Made by a program: the position numbers and the translations under genes. Of a stretch of 64,000 nucleotides of DNA, positions 54,961-63,809 are shown in pieces. The stretch is from Lysobacterales bacterium (GTDB taxonomy: Bacteria; Pseudomonadota; Gammaproteobacteria; Xanthomonadales; Wenzhouxiangellaceae): NCBI GenBank assembly GCA_002722315.1, contig PBLG01000010.1, positions 62,001 through 126,000 on the forward strand, in the 5' to 3' direction. The notes under the pieces were generated by a model. It did no database searches. It saw only the letters and a program-made list of their open reading frames with translations, and was not told the DNA's origin. Numbering within the stretch: the first letter of the stretch is position 1; every line of letters starts with the position of its first letter.

Positions 54961-56343
54961 ATGAAAGCACGCAACACTGATTGCTTTTCCGGCGCCGACG
55001 CCAACGATCTCGAATGCTTCATGAAAGGTCTGGAGCGGCGTAACCCCGGCGAGAAGGAATTCCACCAGGCGGTGCGCGAAGTCGCCGCCGACGTGGTGCC
55101 TTTCATCGCCGCCGAAAAGCGCTATCAGAACACCATGCTCCTTGAACGCATGACCGAGCCGGACCAGATCGTCTCGTTTCGCGTGTGCTGGCTGGACGAC
55201 GAGGGCAATACGCGCGCCAACCGGGCCTGGCGGGTCCAGTTCAACAACGCCACCGGCCCCTACAAGGGCGGACTTCGGTTCGACCCGGACCTGACCGAGT
55301 CGGTGCTCAAGTTTCTGGGCTTCGAGCAGTGCTTCAAGAACGCGCTGACCGGTCTGCCGATCGGCGGGGCCAAGGGCGGGGCCAACTTCAATCCGAAGGG
55401 CAAGAGCGACGCCGAGGTCATGCGGTTCTGCCAGGCGCTGATGAGTTCGATGTACCACTACCTCGGCGAGCACCGCGACATTCCGGCCGGCGACATCGGC
55501 ACCGGCGCCCGCGAAGTGGGCTACCTGTTCGGACAATACCGACGCCTGACCCATGAGTTCGTCGGCGCGCTGACCGGGAAGGGCGTGGCCTTCGGCGGTT
55601 CCGAGCTCAGAACCGAGGCCACCGGCTACGGCGCGATCTACTTCCTCGGCCACATGGCCGATCGGATGGGTGGGGACCTCGAAGGCCGGAAGATCGCGAT
55701 TTCAGGCGCCGGCAACGTGGCCCGCTATGCCGCCGAAAAGGCGATCGAGCTTGGCGCCCGCGTGGTCACCCTTTCGGATTCAGGCGGCCTTGTTCACTTC
55801 GAGAAGGGGCTCGCCGGGGAGCACCTGGGTTCGCTTCACAAACTCAAGGAAGAGCAGCGCGGCGCACTGGAGGATATCGCCGATGAAATCGGCGGCGCTT
55901 ACCACGAAGGCCGAAAACCCTGGGATGTGGAGTGCGACATAGCGCTGCCGTGTGCAGTGCAGAACGAACTCGACGAGGACGATGCCGGTCACCTGATCGA
56001 CAACGGCTGCAGAATCGTTGCCGAAGGCGCAAACATGCCCTGCACTTTGAAGGCCGTCGAGCGACTCCAGGCCGCCGACTCGATCGTGTTCGCGCCCGGC
56101 AAGGCCGTCAACGCCGGCGGCGTGGCCGTCTCCGGACTGGAACGCACCCAGAACGCCCAGCACATGCCCTGGCCCAAGGACGAAGTCGACGAGAACCTGA
56201 GACGCATCATGCGGGAGATACACGACCGCTGCGTCGAATACGGCACACGTCAGGGCAGCGACGCGGTGGACTACCGCAAGGGCGCCAACATCGCAGGATT
56301 TCTCAGGCTCGCCGACGCAATGCTGGCACAGGGCGTGATGTAG
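54961..56343 (+). CDS. gdhA: NADP-specific glutamate dehydrogenase
   Basis: 460 residues, hexameric class I enzyme that aminates 2-oxoglutarate to glutamate. The glutamate site is seen in YKGGLRFDP and LPIGGAKGGANF, the latter with the catalytic lysine; the dinucleotide fold has SGAGNVARYAAEKA. Length and sequence fit the NADP-dependent, biosynthetic group. It stands as a single gene. Confidence 0.96.
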   Translation: MKARNTDCFSGADANDLECFMKGLERRNPGEKEFHQAVREVAADVVPFIAAEKRYQNTMLLERMTEPDQIVSFRVCWLDDEGNTRANRAWRVQFNNATGPYKGGLRFDPDLTESVLKFLGFEQCFKNALTGLPIGGAKGGANFNPKGKSDAEVMRFCQALMSSMYHYLGEHRDIPAGDIGTGAREVGYLFGQYRRLTHEFVGALTGKGVAFGGSELRTEATGYGAIYFLGHMADRMGGDLEGRKIAISGAGNVARYAAEKAIELGARVVTLSDSGGLVHFEKGLAGEHLGSLHKLKEEQRGALEDIADEIGGAYHEGRKPWDVECDIALPCAVQNELDEDDAGHLIDNGCRIVAEGANMPCTLKAVERLQAADSIVFAPGKAVNAGGVAVSGLERTQNAQHMPWPKDEVDENLRRIMREIHDRCVEYGTRQGSDAVDYRKGANIAGFLRLADAMLAQGVM

Positions 56344-56365
56344 CAGAATACGTCCGAGCACAAAC

Positions 56366-56396
56366 GTTTGCCCGGCGTCGCCGGGCGGTCGCAAAC
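56366..56396 (+). terminator. Possible hairpin terminator after gdhA
   Basis: GTTTG-CCCGGC-gtc-GCCGGG-cggtc-GCAAAC, 23 nt after the gdhA stop: a GC stem with an outer 5-bp pair. It lacks a T-run, so termination would need help. Confidence 0.35.
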
Positions 56397-56500
56397 AAAT
56401 CCGATGCAACCTTTTCGGCGCCCGCAACGTCTATTGGACAGGGACGATGCGGATTTCGAGACCGGCGCGCCGGTGATCCGCCGAACAAAAAGGTGCGACC

Positions 56501-56785
56501 ATGTTGACCAGAGACGGCGAACGCGTACTGGAAATACTCCTGATTGCGGCGGGCCTGGCCTTGACCGTGATGTTTCAGAACAGCCTGCCGGGCGGTCAGG
56601 CGTTGCCGGAGAACCAAGGCGGCCGGCTCGAAGAACCGGGCTTCGTACAGCAAGTCCACGGGCTCGACCTTGACGAACCGCGCCAGGCGCCGGCATCGAC
56701 GCTCGCGACCGCGACTATCCAGCAGGCACTGAGCGAAGCGGCCGCCATGCTGGCCGTGCTGGGACCACCCAGCGGGCGCTGCTAG
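56501..56785 (+). CDS. Small hypothetical protein with one membrane helix
   Basis: 94 residues. A hydrophobic segment at about 9-26 (LEILLIAAGLALTVMF) could be a membrane anchor or uncleaved signal; the rest is polar with no recognised motif. Codon use resembles neighbouring genes, and no clear alternative frame is better. It could be a real small envelope protein or a chance reading frame. Confidence 0.4.
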   Translation: MLTRDGERVLEILLIAAGLALTVMFQNSLPGGQALPENQGGRLEEPGFVQQVHGLDLDEPRQAPASTLATATIQQALSEAAAMLAVLGPPSGRC

Positions 56786-56981
56786 GGGAACCGCCTGCCA
56801 CGCCATGCCGGCACGCCAGGGCTGTGCGGAATGCTCCGCTACGGCTTGACCGGTCGAAAAACGCCCCGTGGACAGCTGTCAAGAAGTTTCCCGGGACCCG
56901 CCAGGCTCTCCCTCCAGACTCAGACTAATCGTCCTCCCTGCTCGCGTATGATGAGCGTCTCAAGAGCGTGGGAGAAACAGA

Positions 56982-58400
56982 ATGCTTCAGGGAGTGACCG
57001 ACTTTCTCTGGTCTTACGTGCTGGTCGTCGTTCTGATCGGCATAGGCCTCGTCTTCACCTTCGGATCCCGATTCGTCCAGATCCGGCATTTCGGCGAGAT
57101 GTTCCGCGTGCTCCGGCAGGCATTCCACCACCAGCCCGGACACGTCAGTTCCTTCCAGGCACTCGCGCTCAGCGTCGCCGGCCGGGTCGGGGCCGGAAAT
57201 ATCGCAGGCGTCGCGGTCGCCATCACGCTCGGGGGGCCCGGCGCAATCTTCTGGATGTGGGTCATCGGCCTGATCGGCATGTCCACCAGCTTCTTCGAAT
57301 GCACGCTGGCCCAGGTGTTCAAGAACAATGAACCCGACGGCACCTACCGCGGCGGCCCTGCTTATTACATGGTCCGGGGCGCGAAGAAACGCTGGCTGGC
57401 GGCCGTCTACTCGGTACTGCTGCTGCTGACGTTCGGCATGGCCTTCGTCGGCCTGCAGTCGTTCACCGCGGCGTCGTCACTGGAGGACGCGTTCGGCATT
57501 CCGGCACTGTGGACGGGCATCGGGCTGACCGCGATCACCGGCGCGGCGATATTCGGCGGCGTCAAGCGCATCGCCAGCGTGACGGAAATCATCGTGCCGC
57601 TGATGGCGGTGTCCTACATCATCATCGCGGTGATCGTCGTCATGCTCAACCTCGACCGCGTGCCCGGCGCGCTTTCGATCATAGTCAAGGGCGCGTTCGG
57701 GCTCGACGAAGCGATCGGCGGCGGTATAGGCGCGGCCATCATGATGGGCGCGCGCCGCGGCCTGTTCTCGAACGAGGCCGGCCTGGGCAGCGGTCCAAAC
57801 GTAGCCGCCGTCGCGTGGGTGCCCCACCCGGTCAACCAGGGCATCGTTCAGATGCTCAGCGTATTCATAGACACCGCCATCATCTGCTCGTCGACCGCGT
57901 TCATCATCATCATGTCCGACGTCTATATCGTCGACGGCGCAAACGCAGTCGACGGCGTCGTCATGACCCAGGCCGCGCTGCAGGACCACGTCGGCGCCTG
58001 GGGTCGCGGGTTCGTATCGGTGGCCCTCATGCTGTTCGCGTTCAGCTCGATTCTCTACAACTACTACCTCGGCGAGAACAGCCTGAACTACTTCAGCGAG
58101 GAGAACAAGCACCTGTTCAACGGCTTCCGCGCCGTGGTGCTGGTACTGATTCTCTGGGGCTCGGTTCAGGACCTGACCACGGTATTCGCGTTCGCCGATC
58201 TCACCATGGCGCTGGTGGCGCTGGCCAACATCACCGCGCTCGTCATCCTGGTGCCCGTCGGGATGCGCGTGATGCGCGACTACGAGGAGCAGCGCCGCGC
58301 CGGAAAGACACCGGTATTCAACCCGGACGACTTCCCGGACCTCGACATCGACCGCGACGCCTGGCGCGACGCCGCCGACTCGGTGACCGAAAAGCAATAA
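56982..58400 (+). CDS. Sodium:alanine/glycine symporter (AGCS family)
   Basis: 472 residues with about ten or eleven membrane helices. GNIAGVAVAITLGGPGAIFWMWVIGLIGMSTSFFE is the AGCS substrate/sodium signature, and RRGLFSNEAGLGSGPN is the second family motif. It would import alanine, glycine or glutamine with sodium. GGAG seven bases upstream supports the ATG at 56982. The C-terminal 40 residues are acidic and cytoplasmic. A BIME-like repeat follows. Confidence 0.93.
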   Translation: MLQGVTDFLWSYVLVVVLIGIGLVFTFGSRFVQIRHFGEMFRVLRQAFHHQPGHVSSFQALALSVAGRVGAGNIAGVAVAITLGGPGAIFWMWVIGLIGMSTSFFECTLAQVFKNNEPDGTYRGGPAYYMVRGAKKRWLAAVYSVLLLLTFGMAFVGLQSFTAASSLEDAFGIPALWTGIGLTAITGAAIFGGVKRIASVTEIIVPLMAVSYIIIAVIVVMLNLDRVPGALSIIVKGAFGLDEAIGGGIGAAIMMGARRGLFSNEAGLGSGPNVAAVAWVPHPVNQGIVQMLSVFIDTAIICSSTAFIIIMSDVYIVDGANAVDGVVMTQAALQDHVGAWGRGFVSVALMLFAFSSILYNYYLGENSLNYFSEENKHLFNGFRAVVLVLILWGSVQDLTTVFAFADLTMALVALANITALVILVPVGMRVMRDYEEQRRAGKTPVFNPDDFPDLDIDRDAWRDAADSVTEKQ

Positions 58401-58425
58401 ACCCTGAGGAACCTCCGAGGAACTT

Positions 58426-58519
58426 CGTAGCCCGGGTAAGCGCAGCGCACCCGGGACTTAAGGCGGATTCAAACATCGATCCCCGGGTGCACTCGCTTCG
58501 CTCGTTTACCCGGGCTACG
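58426..58519. repeat. BIME-like pair of REP sequences after the symporter gene
   Basis: CGTAGCCCGGGTAAGCGCAG at 58426 and its inverted partner ending TTTACCCGGGCTACG at 58519; each half also has its own palindrome (CCCGGGT/ACCCGGG). GTAG heads in opposite orientation about 90 bp apart are the layout of a bacterial interspersed mosaic element. Confidence 0.85.
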
Positions 58520-58556
58520 ACACCGTCAGGCCACCGCATGGTAATCCCAGGTGCGT

Positions 58557-58636
58557 AAAACCGGGCCAGGAACGTAGCGAGCGGGTGCCTGGCGGTGGCC
58601 GCCAGGCGCACGCGCAGTAGTTCCTGGTCTGGTTTT
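58557..58636. repeat. GTAG-type REP-like hairpin at the end of icmF (copy D)
   Basis: Outer arms AAAACCGGGCCAGGAAC (58557-58573) and a complement with two G-T type mismatches ending in GGTTTTT; inner perfect hairpin CCTGGCGG-tgg-CCGCCAGG (58588-58606). GTAGCGAGCGGGTGCCTGG inside it matches copy C at 28904. The far arm abuts the icmF stop codon at 58636-58638. Confidence 0.8.
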
Positions 58637-61600
58637 TACATGTTGCGGCGGTACTCGCCGCCTACTTCGTACAACGCGTGACTGATCTGCCCCAGCGAGT
58701 GGAACTTGACCGCCTCGATCAGCGCTTCGAAGGTGTTGGCACGCTCGCGTGCACGTGACTTGAGCTTGTCCAGTACTTCGGGGCCCAGCGGATTACGCGC
58801 GGCCTGGAAGCGGCGAAGGTGCTTGATCTGGTCGTTTTTCTCGGCCTCGCTGGAGCGAATCAGCTCGATCTCGGGCAGGTCTTCTTCCTCGCCCTTGTTC
58901 GGCTTGTAGGTATTGACGCCGATGATCGGCAGGCTGCCGTCGTGCTTCTTGCTTTCGTAGTACATCGACTCTTCCTGGATCTTGCCGCGCTGGTACATCG
59001 AATCCATCGCGCCAAGCACCCCGCCGCGCTCCGACAGCGCCTCGAACTCCTGGTATACCGCCTCTTCGAACATGTCGGTGAGGTGCTCGATGATGAAGCT
59101 GCCCGACCAGGGGTTCTCGCACATGTTCAGGCCCAGCTCGCGCGCGATGATCAGCTGGATCGCCACCGCCCTGCGCACCGATTCCTCGGTGGGCGTGGTG
59201 ATCGCCTCGTCGTAGGCGTTGGTGTGCAGGCTGTTGCAGTTGTCGAACAGTGCGTACAGGGCCTGCAGCGTGGTGCGGATGTCGTTGAACTGGATTTCCT
59301 GGGCGTGCAGCGATCGACCCGAGGTCTGGATGTGGTACTTGAGCATCTGCGAGCGCTTGTTGGCGCCGTAACGCTCGCGCATGGCGCGCGCCCATATCCG
59401 CCGGGCGACCCGGCCGATGACCGCGTACTCCGGATCCATGCCGTTGGAGAAGAAGAAAGACAGGTTGGGCGCGAACTTGTCGATATCCATGCCGCGCGCC
59501 AGGTAGTACTCGACGATCGTGAAGCCATTGGCCAGCGTGAACGCCAGCTGGCTGATCGGGTTGGCGCCGGCTTCGGCAATGTGATAGCCGGAAATCGAGA
59601 CCGAGTAGAAATTGCGCACCTCGTGATCGTTGAAGTACTGCTGGATGTCGCCCATCATGTGCAGCGCGAACTCGGTCGAGAAGATACAGGTGTTCTGCGC
59701 CTGGTCCTCCTTGAGAATGTCGGCCTGCACGGTGCCGCGAACCGTCCTGAGCGTTTCGGCCTTGATCTTTCCGTAGGTCTCGGCGTCCAGCACCTCGTCG
59801 CCGGTGATGCCGAGCATCTTCAGCCCCAGTCCGTCGTTGCCCTTGGGCAGGTCGCCTTCGTATTTCGGGAGCTCCTGGTCGGCGAAGCGTTCGGCCTTGA
59901 GGCGATCGATTTCGTCCAGCCTGCCCTGCTCGGCCAGGTACTTCTCTACCTGCTGGTCGATGGCGGTATTCATGAACATCGCCAGGATCATCGGCGCCGG
60001 GCCGTTGATGGTCATCGACACCGAGGTGGTGGGCGCGCACAGGTCGAAACCCGAGTACAGCTTCTTCATGTCGTCCAGCGTCGCGATGGAAACGCCCGAG
60101 TTGCCGACCTTGCCGTAGATGTCGGGCCGCTCGTCGGGGTCCTCGCCGTAGAGCGTCACCGAATCGAAGGCGGTCGACAACCTCGCCACGTCCTGGCCGT
60201 GCGACAGGTAATGGAATCGCCGGTTGGTGCGCTCGGGCGTGCCCTCGCCGGCGAACATCCGGGTCGGGTCCTCGCCGGCGCGGCGATACGGATAGACGCC
60301 GCCGGTGTAGGGGTATTCGCCCGGGAGATTTTCCTTGCCCAGGTAGTTCAGGCGGTCGCCCCAGTCACGGTATTTCGCCGCCGCGATCTTCGGGATTGCG
60401 CTTCCCGACAGCGAGCGGCGGTAGTTGTCGCCGCTGATTTCGCGCCCGCGAACGGTATAGCTGTAGGTTTCGGCGGTAATCCCTTCCAGCTTTTCCGGCC
60501 AGCCACGCAGCAGCGCCAGGCTTTCGGCGTCCAGGGCGTCGAGCTTGTCGTTGTAGGCCCTGCGCAGCTGCACCATTGCAGACGACATGGCTTCCGGCAG
60601 TTCGGCGGTGTCGTCGGGCGCGTCGAATCGCGCCAGTTCGGCCGGCAGCGCCGGGTCCTCGAGCTCGGACAGCGCGTTGTAAAGGCTCTGCGCGCCGGAC
60701 GCGATTTCGGCCTGGGTCTCGACGCGCTTGTTGACCGCCCGGCCCTGCTCTGCGATCTCGGCCAGGTAGCGCTGTCGATTGCCCGGGATCAGTGCCGTGG
60801 CGCGAGGCTCTTTTGCCGTGACCTCGATGGCCGGCGACCAGTCGTCGTCGAGCTCGAGCTTTTCGCGCATCAGCCGGCACAGGTTGACGAACATCCAGGT
60901 CACACCCGGATCGTTGAACTGGCTGGCGATGGTCGGGTAGACCGGCACCTGCTCGTCTTCCATGTCGAACTTCAGCCGGTTGCGCTTCCATTGTTTCCTG
61001 ACGTCCCGCAGCGCATCCTCGGCGCCGCGCTTTTCGTACTTGTTCAGGATCACCATTTCGGCGTAGTCGAGCATGTCGATCTTTTCGAGCTGGCTTGCCG
61101 CGCCGTAGTCGGAGGTCATCACGTAGACCGGGAAATCCACCAGGTCGACGATTTCAGTGTCGGCCTGGCCGATGCCGGCGGTCTCGACCAGCACCAGGCC
61201 GAAACCCGAAGACCGCAGGAAGCCGATGCACTGCTGCAGCACCTCGCTGGTCGCCAGGTGCTCGCGGCGGGGCGCCATCGATCTCATGTAAACGCGATCC
61301 GACCTGAGCGTGTTCATCCGGATCCGGTCGCCCAGCAGCGCGCCACCGGTGCGTCTGCGGGTCGGATCCACGGCCAGGATCGCGATCCGGATGTTCGGGA
61401 AATACTGCAGGAAACGGTTGACCAGTTCATCGGTCACCGACGACTTGCCGGCGCCACCGGTGCCAGTCAGGCCCACCACCGGAACCCGTGATTTCGAGCC
61501 CATGTCCTTCTGCAGTCGAGCCATCTCGTGCTCGGAAAGCGTGCCGTTCTCGATGGCGCTGAGGGCCCTGGCGATGTCGACATGCTCCGGCGCGTTGCCC

Positions 61601-62097
61601 GAAGCCGTAAAACCCGAACCGGTGGCTTTGCGAGCCGAACGGGCCTTGCGCGTTCGCTCGACCAGGTCCTCGATCATCTCCTTGAGCCCCATCTGCATGC
61701 CGTCGTCCGGGTGGTAAATGCGCTCCACCCCGGCCTCGTGCAGCGCCCGGATCTCTTCGGGCGTGATGGTGCCGCCGCCACCGCCGAAAACGCGGATGTG
61801 CGAAGCCCCGCGCTCGGCCAGCATTTCGACCATGTAGCGAAAGAATTCGTTGTGGCCGCCCTGGTAGGAACTGACCGCGATCCCGTCGGCATCCTCCTGG
61901 ATGGCGGCGTCGACGATGTCGCGAACAGAACGGTTGTGGCCCAGGTGAACCACCTCGCAGCCCTCGCCCTGGATCAGCCGGCGCATGATGTTGATCGCCG
62001 CGTCGTGGCCGTCGAACAGGCTTGCGGCGGTCACGAATCGCAGCGGCTGGTCGGCGCTGCGGGTCTGGCTGGACAATTGCTCTGCAGTCTGGCTCAT
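58636..62097 (-). CDS. icmF: Fused isobutyryl-CoA mutase (IcmF)
   Basis: 1153 residues. One chain joins a B12-binding domain (SLFDGHDAAINIM, axial His31), a MeaI/MeaB-like G-protein chaperone (P-loop GTGGAGKS, 212-219; Asp in LVETAGIGQADTE) and a mutase TIM barrel (LCAPTTSVSMTINGPAP). IcmF interconverts isobutyryl- and butyryl-CoA with adenosylcobalamin and can accept isovaleryl/pivalyl substrates; the GTPase loads and repairs the cofactor. The fused order separates it from methylmalonyl-CoA mutase. It ends in hairpin D and is divergent from an ArsR regulator. No cobalamin riboswitch was seen upstream. Confidence 0.95.
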   Translation of the reverse strand: MSQTAEQLSSQTRSADQPLRFVTAASLFDGHDAAINIMRRLIQGEGCEVVHLGHNRSVRDIVDAAIQEDADGIAVSSYQGGHNEFFRYMVEMLAERGASHIRVFGGGGGTITPEEIRALHEAGVERIYHPDDGMQMGLKEMIEDLVERTRKARSARKATGSGFTASGNAPEHVDIARALSAIENGTLSEHEMARLQKDMGSKSRVPVVGLTGTGGAGKSSVTDELVNRFLQYFPNIRIAILAVDPTRRRTGGALLGDRIRMNTLRSDRVYMRSMAPRREHLATSEVLQQCIGFLRSSGFGLVLVETAGIGQADTEIVDLVDFPVYVMTSDYGAASQLEKIDMLDYAEMVILNKYEKRGAEDALRDVRKQWKRNRLKFDMEDEQVPVYPTIASQFNDPGVTWMFVNLCRLMREKLELDDDWSPAIEVTAKEPRATALIPGNRQRYLAEIAEQGRAVNKRVETQAEIASGAQSLYNALSELEDPALPAELARFDAPDDTAELPEAMSSAMVQLRRAYNDKLDALDAESLALLRGWPEKLEGITAETYSYTVRGREISGDNYRRSLSGSAIPKIAAAKYRDWGDRLNYLGKENLPGEYPYTGGVYPYRRAGEDPTRMFAGEGTPERTNRRFHYLSHGQDVARLSTAFDSVTLYGEDPDERPDIYGKVGNSGVSIATLDDMKKLYSGFDLCAPTTSVSMTINGPAPMILAMFMNTAIDQQVEKYLAEQGRLDEIDRLKAERFADQELPKYEGDLPKGNDGLGLKMLGITGDEVLDAETYGKIKAETLRTVRGTVQADILKEDQAQNTCIFSTEFALHMMGDIQQYFNDHEVRNFYSVSISGYHIAEAGANPISQLAFTLANGFTIVEYYLARGMDIDKFAPNLSFFFSNGMDPEYAVIGRVARRIWARAMRERYGANKRSQMLKYHIQTSGRSLHAQEIQFNDIRTTLQALYALFDNCNSLHTNAYDEAITTPTEESVRRAVAIQLIIARELGLNMCENPWSGSFIIEHLTDMFEEAVYQEFEALSERGGVLGAMDSMYQRGKIQEESMYYESKKHDGSLPIIGVNTYKPNKGEEEDLPEIELIRSSEAEKNDQIKHLRRFQAARNPLGPEVLDKLKSRARERANTFEALIEAVKFHSLGQISHALYEVGGEYRRNM

Positions 62098-62242
62098 GGC
62101 GTAAAATCCGGTTCGAATTGCTGGTCAGTCCTCCATTTTAACCGGTACCGGTCACGCGAGCCGCTGCACCGGAATTGGTCGTCTGGAGCGCGATTCGGCC
62201 GGAAAATCGGTCGCCGGATGGCCCAAATCCGGCACAATTCAT

Positions 62243-62254
62243 TGATCAGGATCA
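62243..62254. promoter_or_regulatory. Palindrome in the icmF/arsR intergenic region, possible operator
   Basis: TGATC-AG-GATCA, 35 nt before the ArsR start and 145 nt before icmF. A dimeric repressor encoded next door could bind it, but it is short and unproven. Confidence 0.3.
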
Positions 62255-62289
62255 TTTGGAACTGGAAATCACTCCGATTTGGAGCGATA

Positions 62290-62661
62290 ATGTTGCGCAT
62301 GCAAGACACCCAGACAAGAACACCCGAGCGCACCGCGCTGGATGCAATGCCGGTCGCCGAGATGGCCAGACACGCCGAAGACGCCGCCCAGTTCCTGAAG
62401 CTGATGGCGAACCCTCACCGCTTGATGGTGTTGTGCCACCTGCTCGATGCCGAAATGTCGGTGTCCGAGATCAACGCACACCTTCCGCTGTCGCAATCGG
62501 CGCTGTCGCAGCACCTCGCCGTGCTGCGCAACAGCGGCATGGTCAGTACCCGCCGGGAACAGCAGACGATCTACTACTCGCTGGCCAACGACGGCGTCCA
62601 TGCAATCATCGCCGAGCTCTACCAGCAGTTCTGCGCACCGCACGTCAACGGCCCCGGCTGA
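62290..62661 (+). CDS. ArsR/SmtB repressor of the BigR/SqrR persulfide-sensing type
   Basis: 123 residues. Winged helix with LKLMANPHRLMVLCHLLDAEMSVSEI and LSQSALSQHLAVLRNSGMVSTRREQQTIYYSL. Cys49 in the RLMVLCHLL helix and Cys115 near the C-terminus (YQQFCAP) lie where BigR/SqrR/YgaV proteins have the cysteine pair that forms a disulfide or polysulfide bridge; metal-site motifs of SmtB/ArsR are missing. GGAG lies five bases before the ATG at 62290; ATG at 62299 is an alternative. Confidence 0.85.
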   Translation: MLRMQDTQTRTPERTALDAMPVAEMARHAEDAAQFLKLMANPHRLMVLCHLLDAEMSVSEINAHLPLSQSALSQHLAVLRNSGMVSTRREQQTIYYSLANDGVHAIIAELYQQFCAPHVNGPG

Positions 62662-62725
62662 ACGCCCGCCCGGGCCGTCTTACTCCCTGTGAGTAACCCT
62701 GGCCCAGGCCCCGGCGACGGGCGCC

Positions 62726-63613
62726 TCAGCCAACGAACAGGCGCCGCACCCGCAAGTGGCCGCGTTCGTCGATCCGCCCGATACCCATGAAGCCTTCGGC
62801 CGAATAGATTCGCACCTGCTCGGCAGGCGCGGCGTCGGTCGCCACCACCTTGCCGTGGCCGATATCGGTGGCAGCTTCGGGATCCAGGCTGACCTGCGGC
62901 AGGTCTGTCAATGCCGCATCGGGCGGCAACAGCAGCACCCGCGCTTGCGTGCTGTCCATCTCCTCCAGTCGCGACAACGATACCGCGTCGGCCAGAGAGA
63001 ATGGACCGCTGGATTCGCGCCGGAGCCCGGTCAGGTGGGCGCCGCAGCCGAGACGCTCGCCGATATCCATTGCCAGCGAACGGATATAGGTGCCCTTGCT
63101 GGAATTCACCCGCAGCGACAGCCGCGGCGATTCGAAGGCCAGCACCTCGAGGCGATGGATCGTCACGCGCCGGGGCTTGCGCTCGACCTCGATACCGGCG
63201 CGGGCCAGATCGTGCAGCCGGCGACCCTTGTGCTTGAGTGCCGAATACATCGGCGGGACCTGGTCGATCGGCCCGCGAAATTCGTCCAGGACCTCTTCCA
63301 GCGCCGCACGACTGATCTCCGGGACCTCGCGCCGCTCGACAACTTCTCCCTCGGCGTCGCCGGAGGCGGTGGTCTCGCCCAGCACGACATCGGCCAGGTA
63401 CCCCTTGTCGGCGTCGAGCAGGAAAGCCGAGACCTTTGTCGCCTGACCGAAGCACAGCGGCAGCAGCCCGGTCGCAAGCGGATCGAGCGCCCCGGTGTGC
63501 CCGGCCTTGCGAATGCCCAGAATGCGCTTGGCGCGCGACAGCGCCGCGTTGGAGGTCAGTCCCAGCGGCTTGTCGAGCAGGAGGATTCCGTGTTCGGGCA
63601 ATTCAGAAGTCAT
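62726..63613 (-). CDS. truB: tRNA pseudouridine(55) synthase
   Basis: 295 residues. Converts U55 to pseudouridine in the T-loop of tRNAs. GILLLDKPLGLTSN, the catalytic aspartate in HTGALDPLATGLLPLC, and the C-terminal PUA domain (RIYSAEGFMGIGRI) are present. The ATG at 63613 is chosen over an in-frame TTG. It follows rbfA, the usual order in the nusA-infB-rbfA-truB operon, but here a palindromic repeat separates the two. Confidence 0.95.
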   Translation of the reverse strand: MTSELPEHGILLLDKPLGLTSNAALSRAKRILGIRKAGHTGALDPLATGLLPLCFGQATKVSAFLLDADKGYLADVVLGETTASGDAEGEVVERREVPEISRAALEEVLDEFRGPIDQVPPMYSALKHKGRRLHDLARAGIEVERKPRRVTIHRLEVLAFESPRLSLRVNSSKGTYIRSLAMDIGERLGCGAHLTGLRRESSGPFSLADAVSLSRLEEMDSTQARVLLLPPDAALTDLPQVSLDPEAATDIGHGKVVATDAAPAEQVRIYSAEGFMGIGRIDERGHLRVRRLFVG

Positions 63614-63655
63614 CGACGGATCCGGCAACCTGCTGGAATCGGAAATGCAAAGCCG

Positions 63656-63782
63656 GACACGAAGAGCACGAAGAAGGCACGAAGGACACGAAGAAAGGCA
63701 ATTTGAAAGATCATTTGACCAGAATTTCCTTTTCAGGAAGGTTTCTTCGTGTCCTTCGTGCCTTCTTCGTGTCCTTCGTGTC
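63656..63782. repeat. 41-nt inverted repeat of ACACGAAG words between rbfA and truB
   Basis: Left arm 63656-63696 and right arm 63742-63782 are reverse complements apart from two positions; each arm is built from short direct words (CACGAAG, GACACGAAG, AGAAGGCACGAAGG). The central 45 bp is AT-rich. No coding potential. Confidence 0.85.
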
Positions 63783-63809
63783 GAGCTTTTGAAGTATGGA
63801 ACGAACTCA

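Noticed and set aside
63656..63782. Short CACGAAG repeats as a CRISPR array
   Set aside because: Words are 7-9 bp, adjacent and arranged as an inverted repeat, not spaced repeats.
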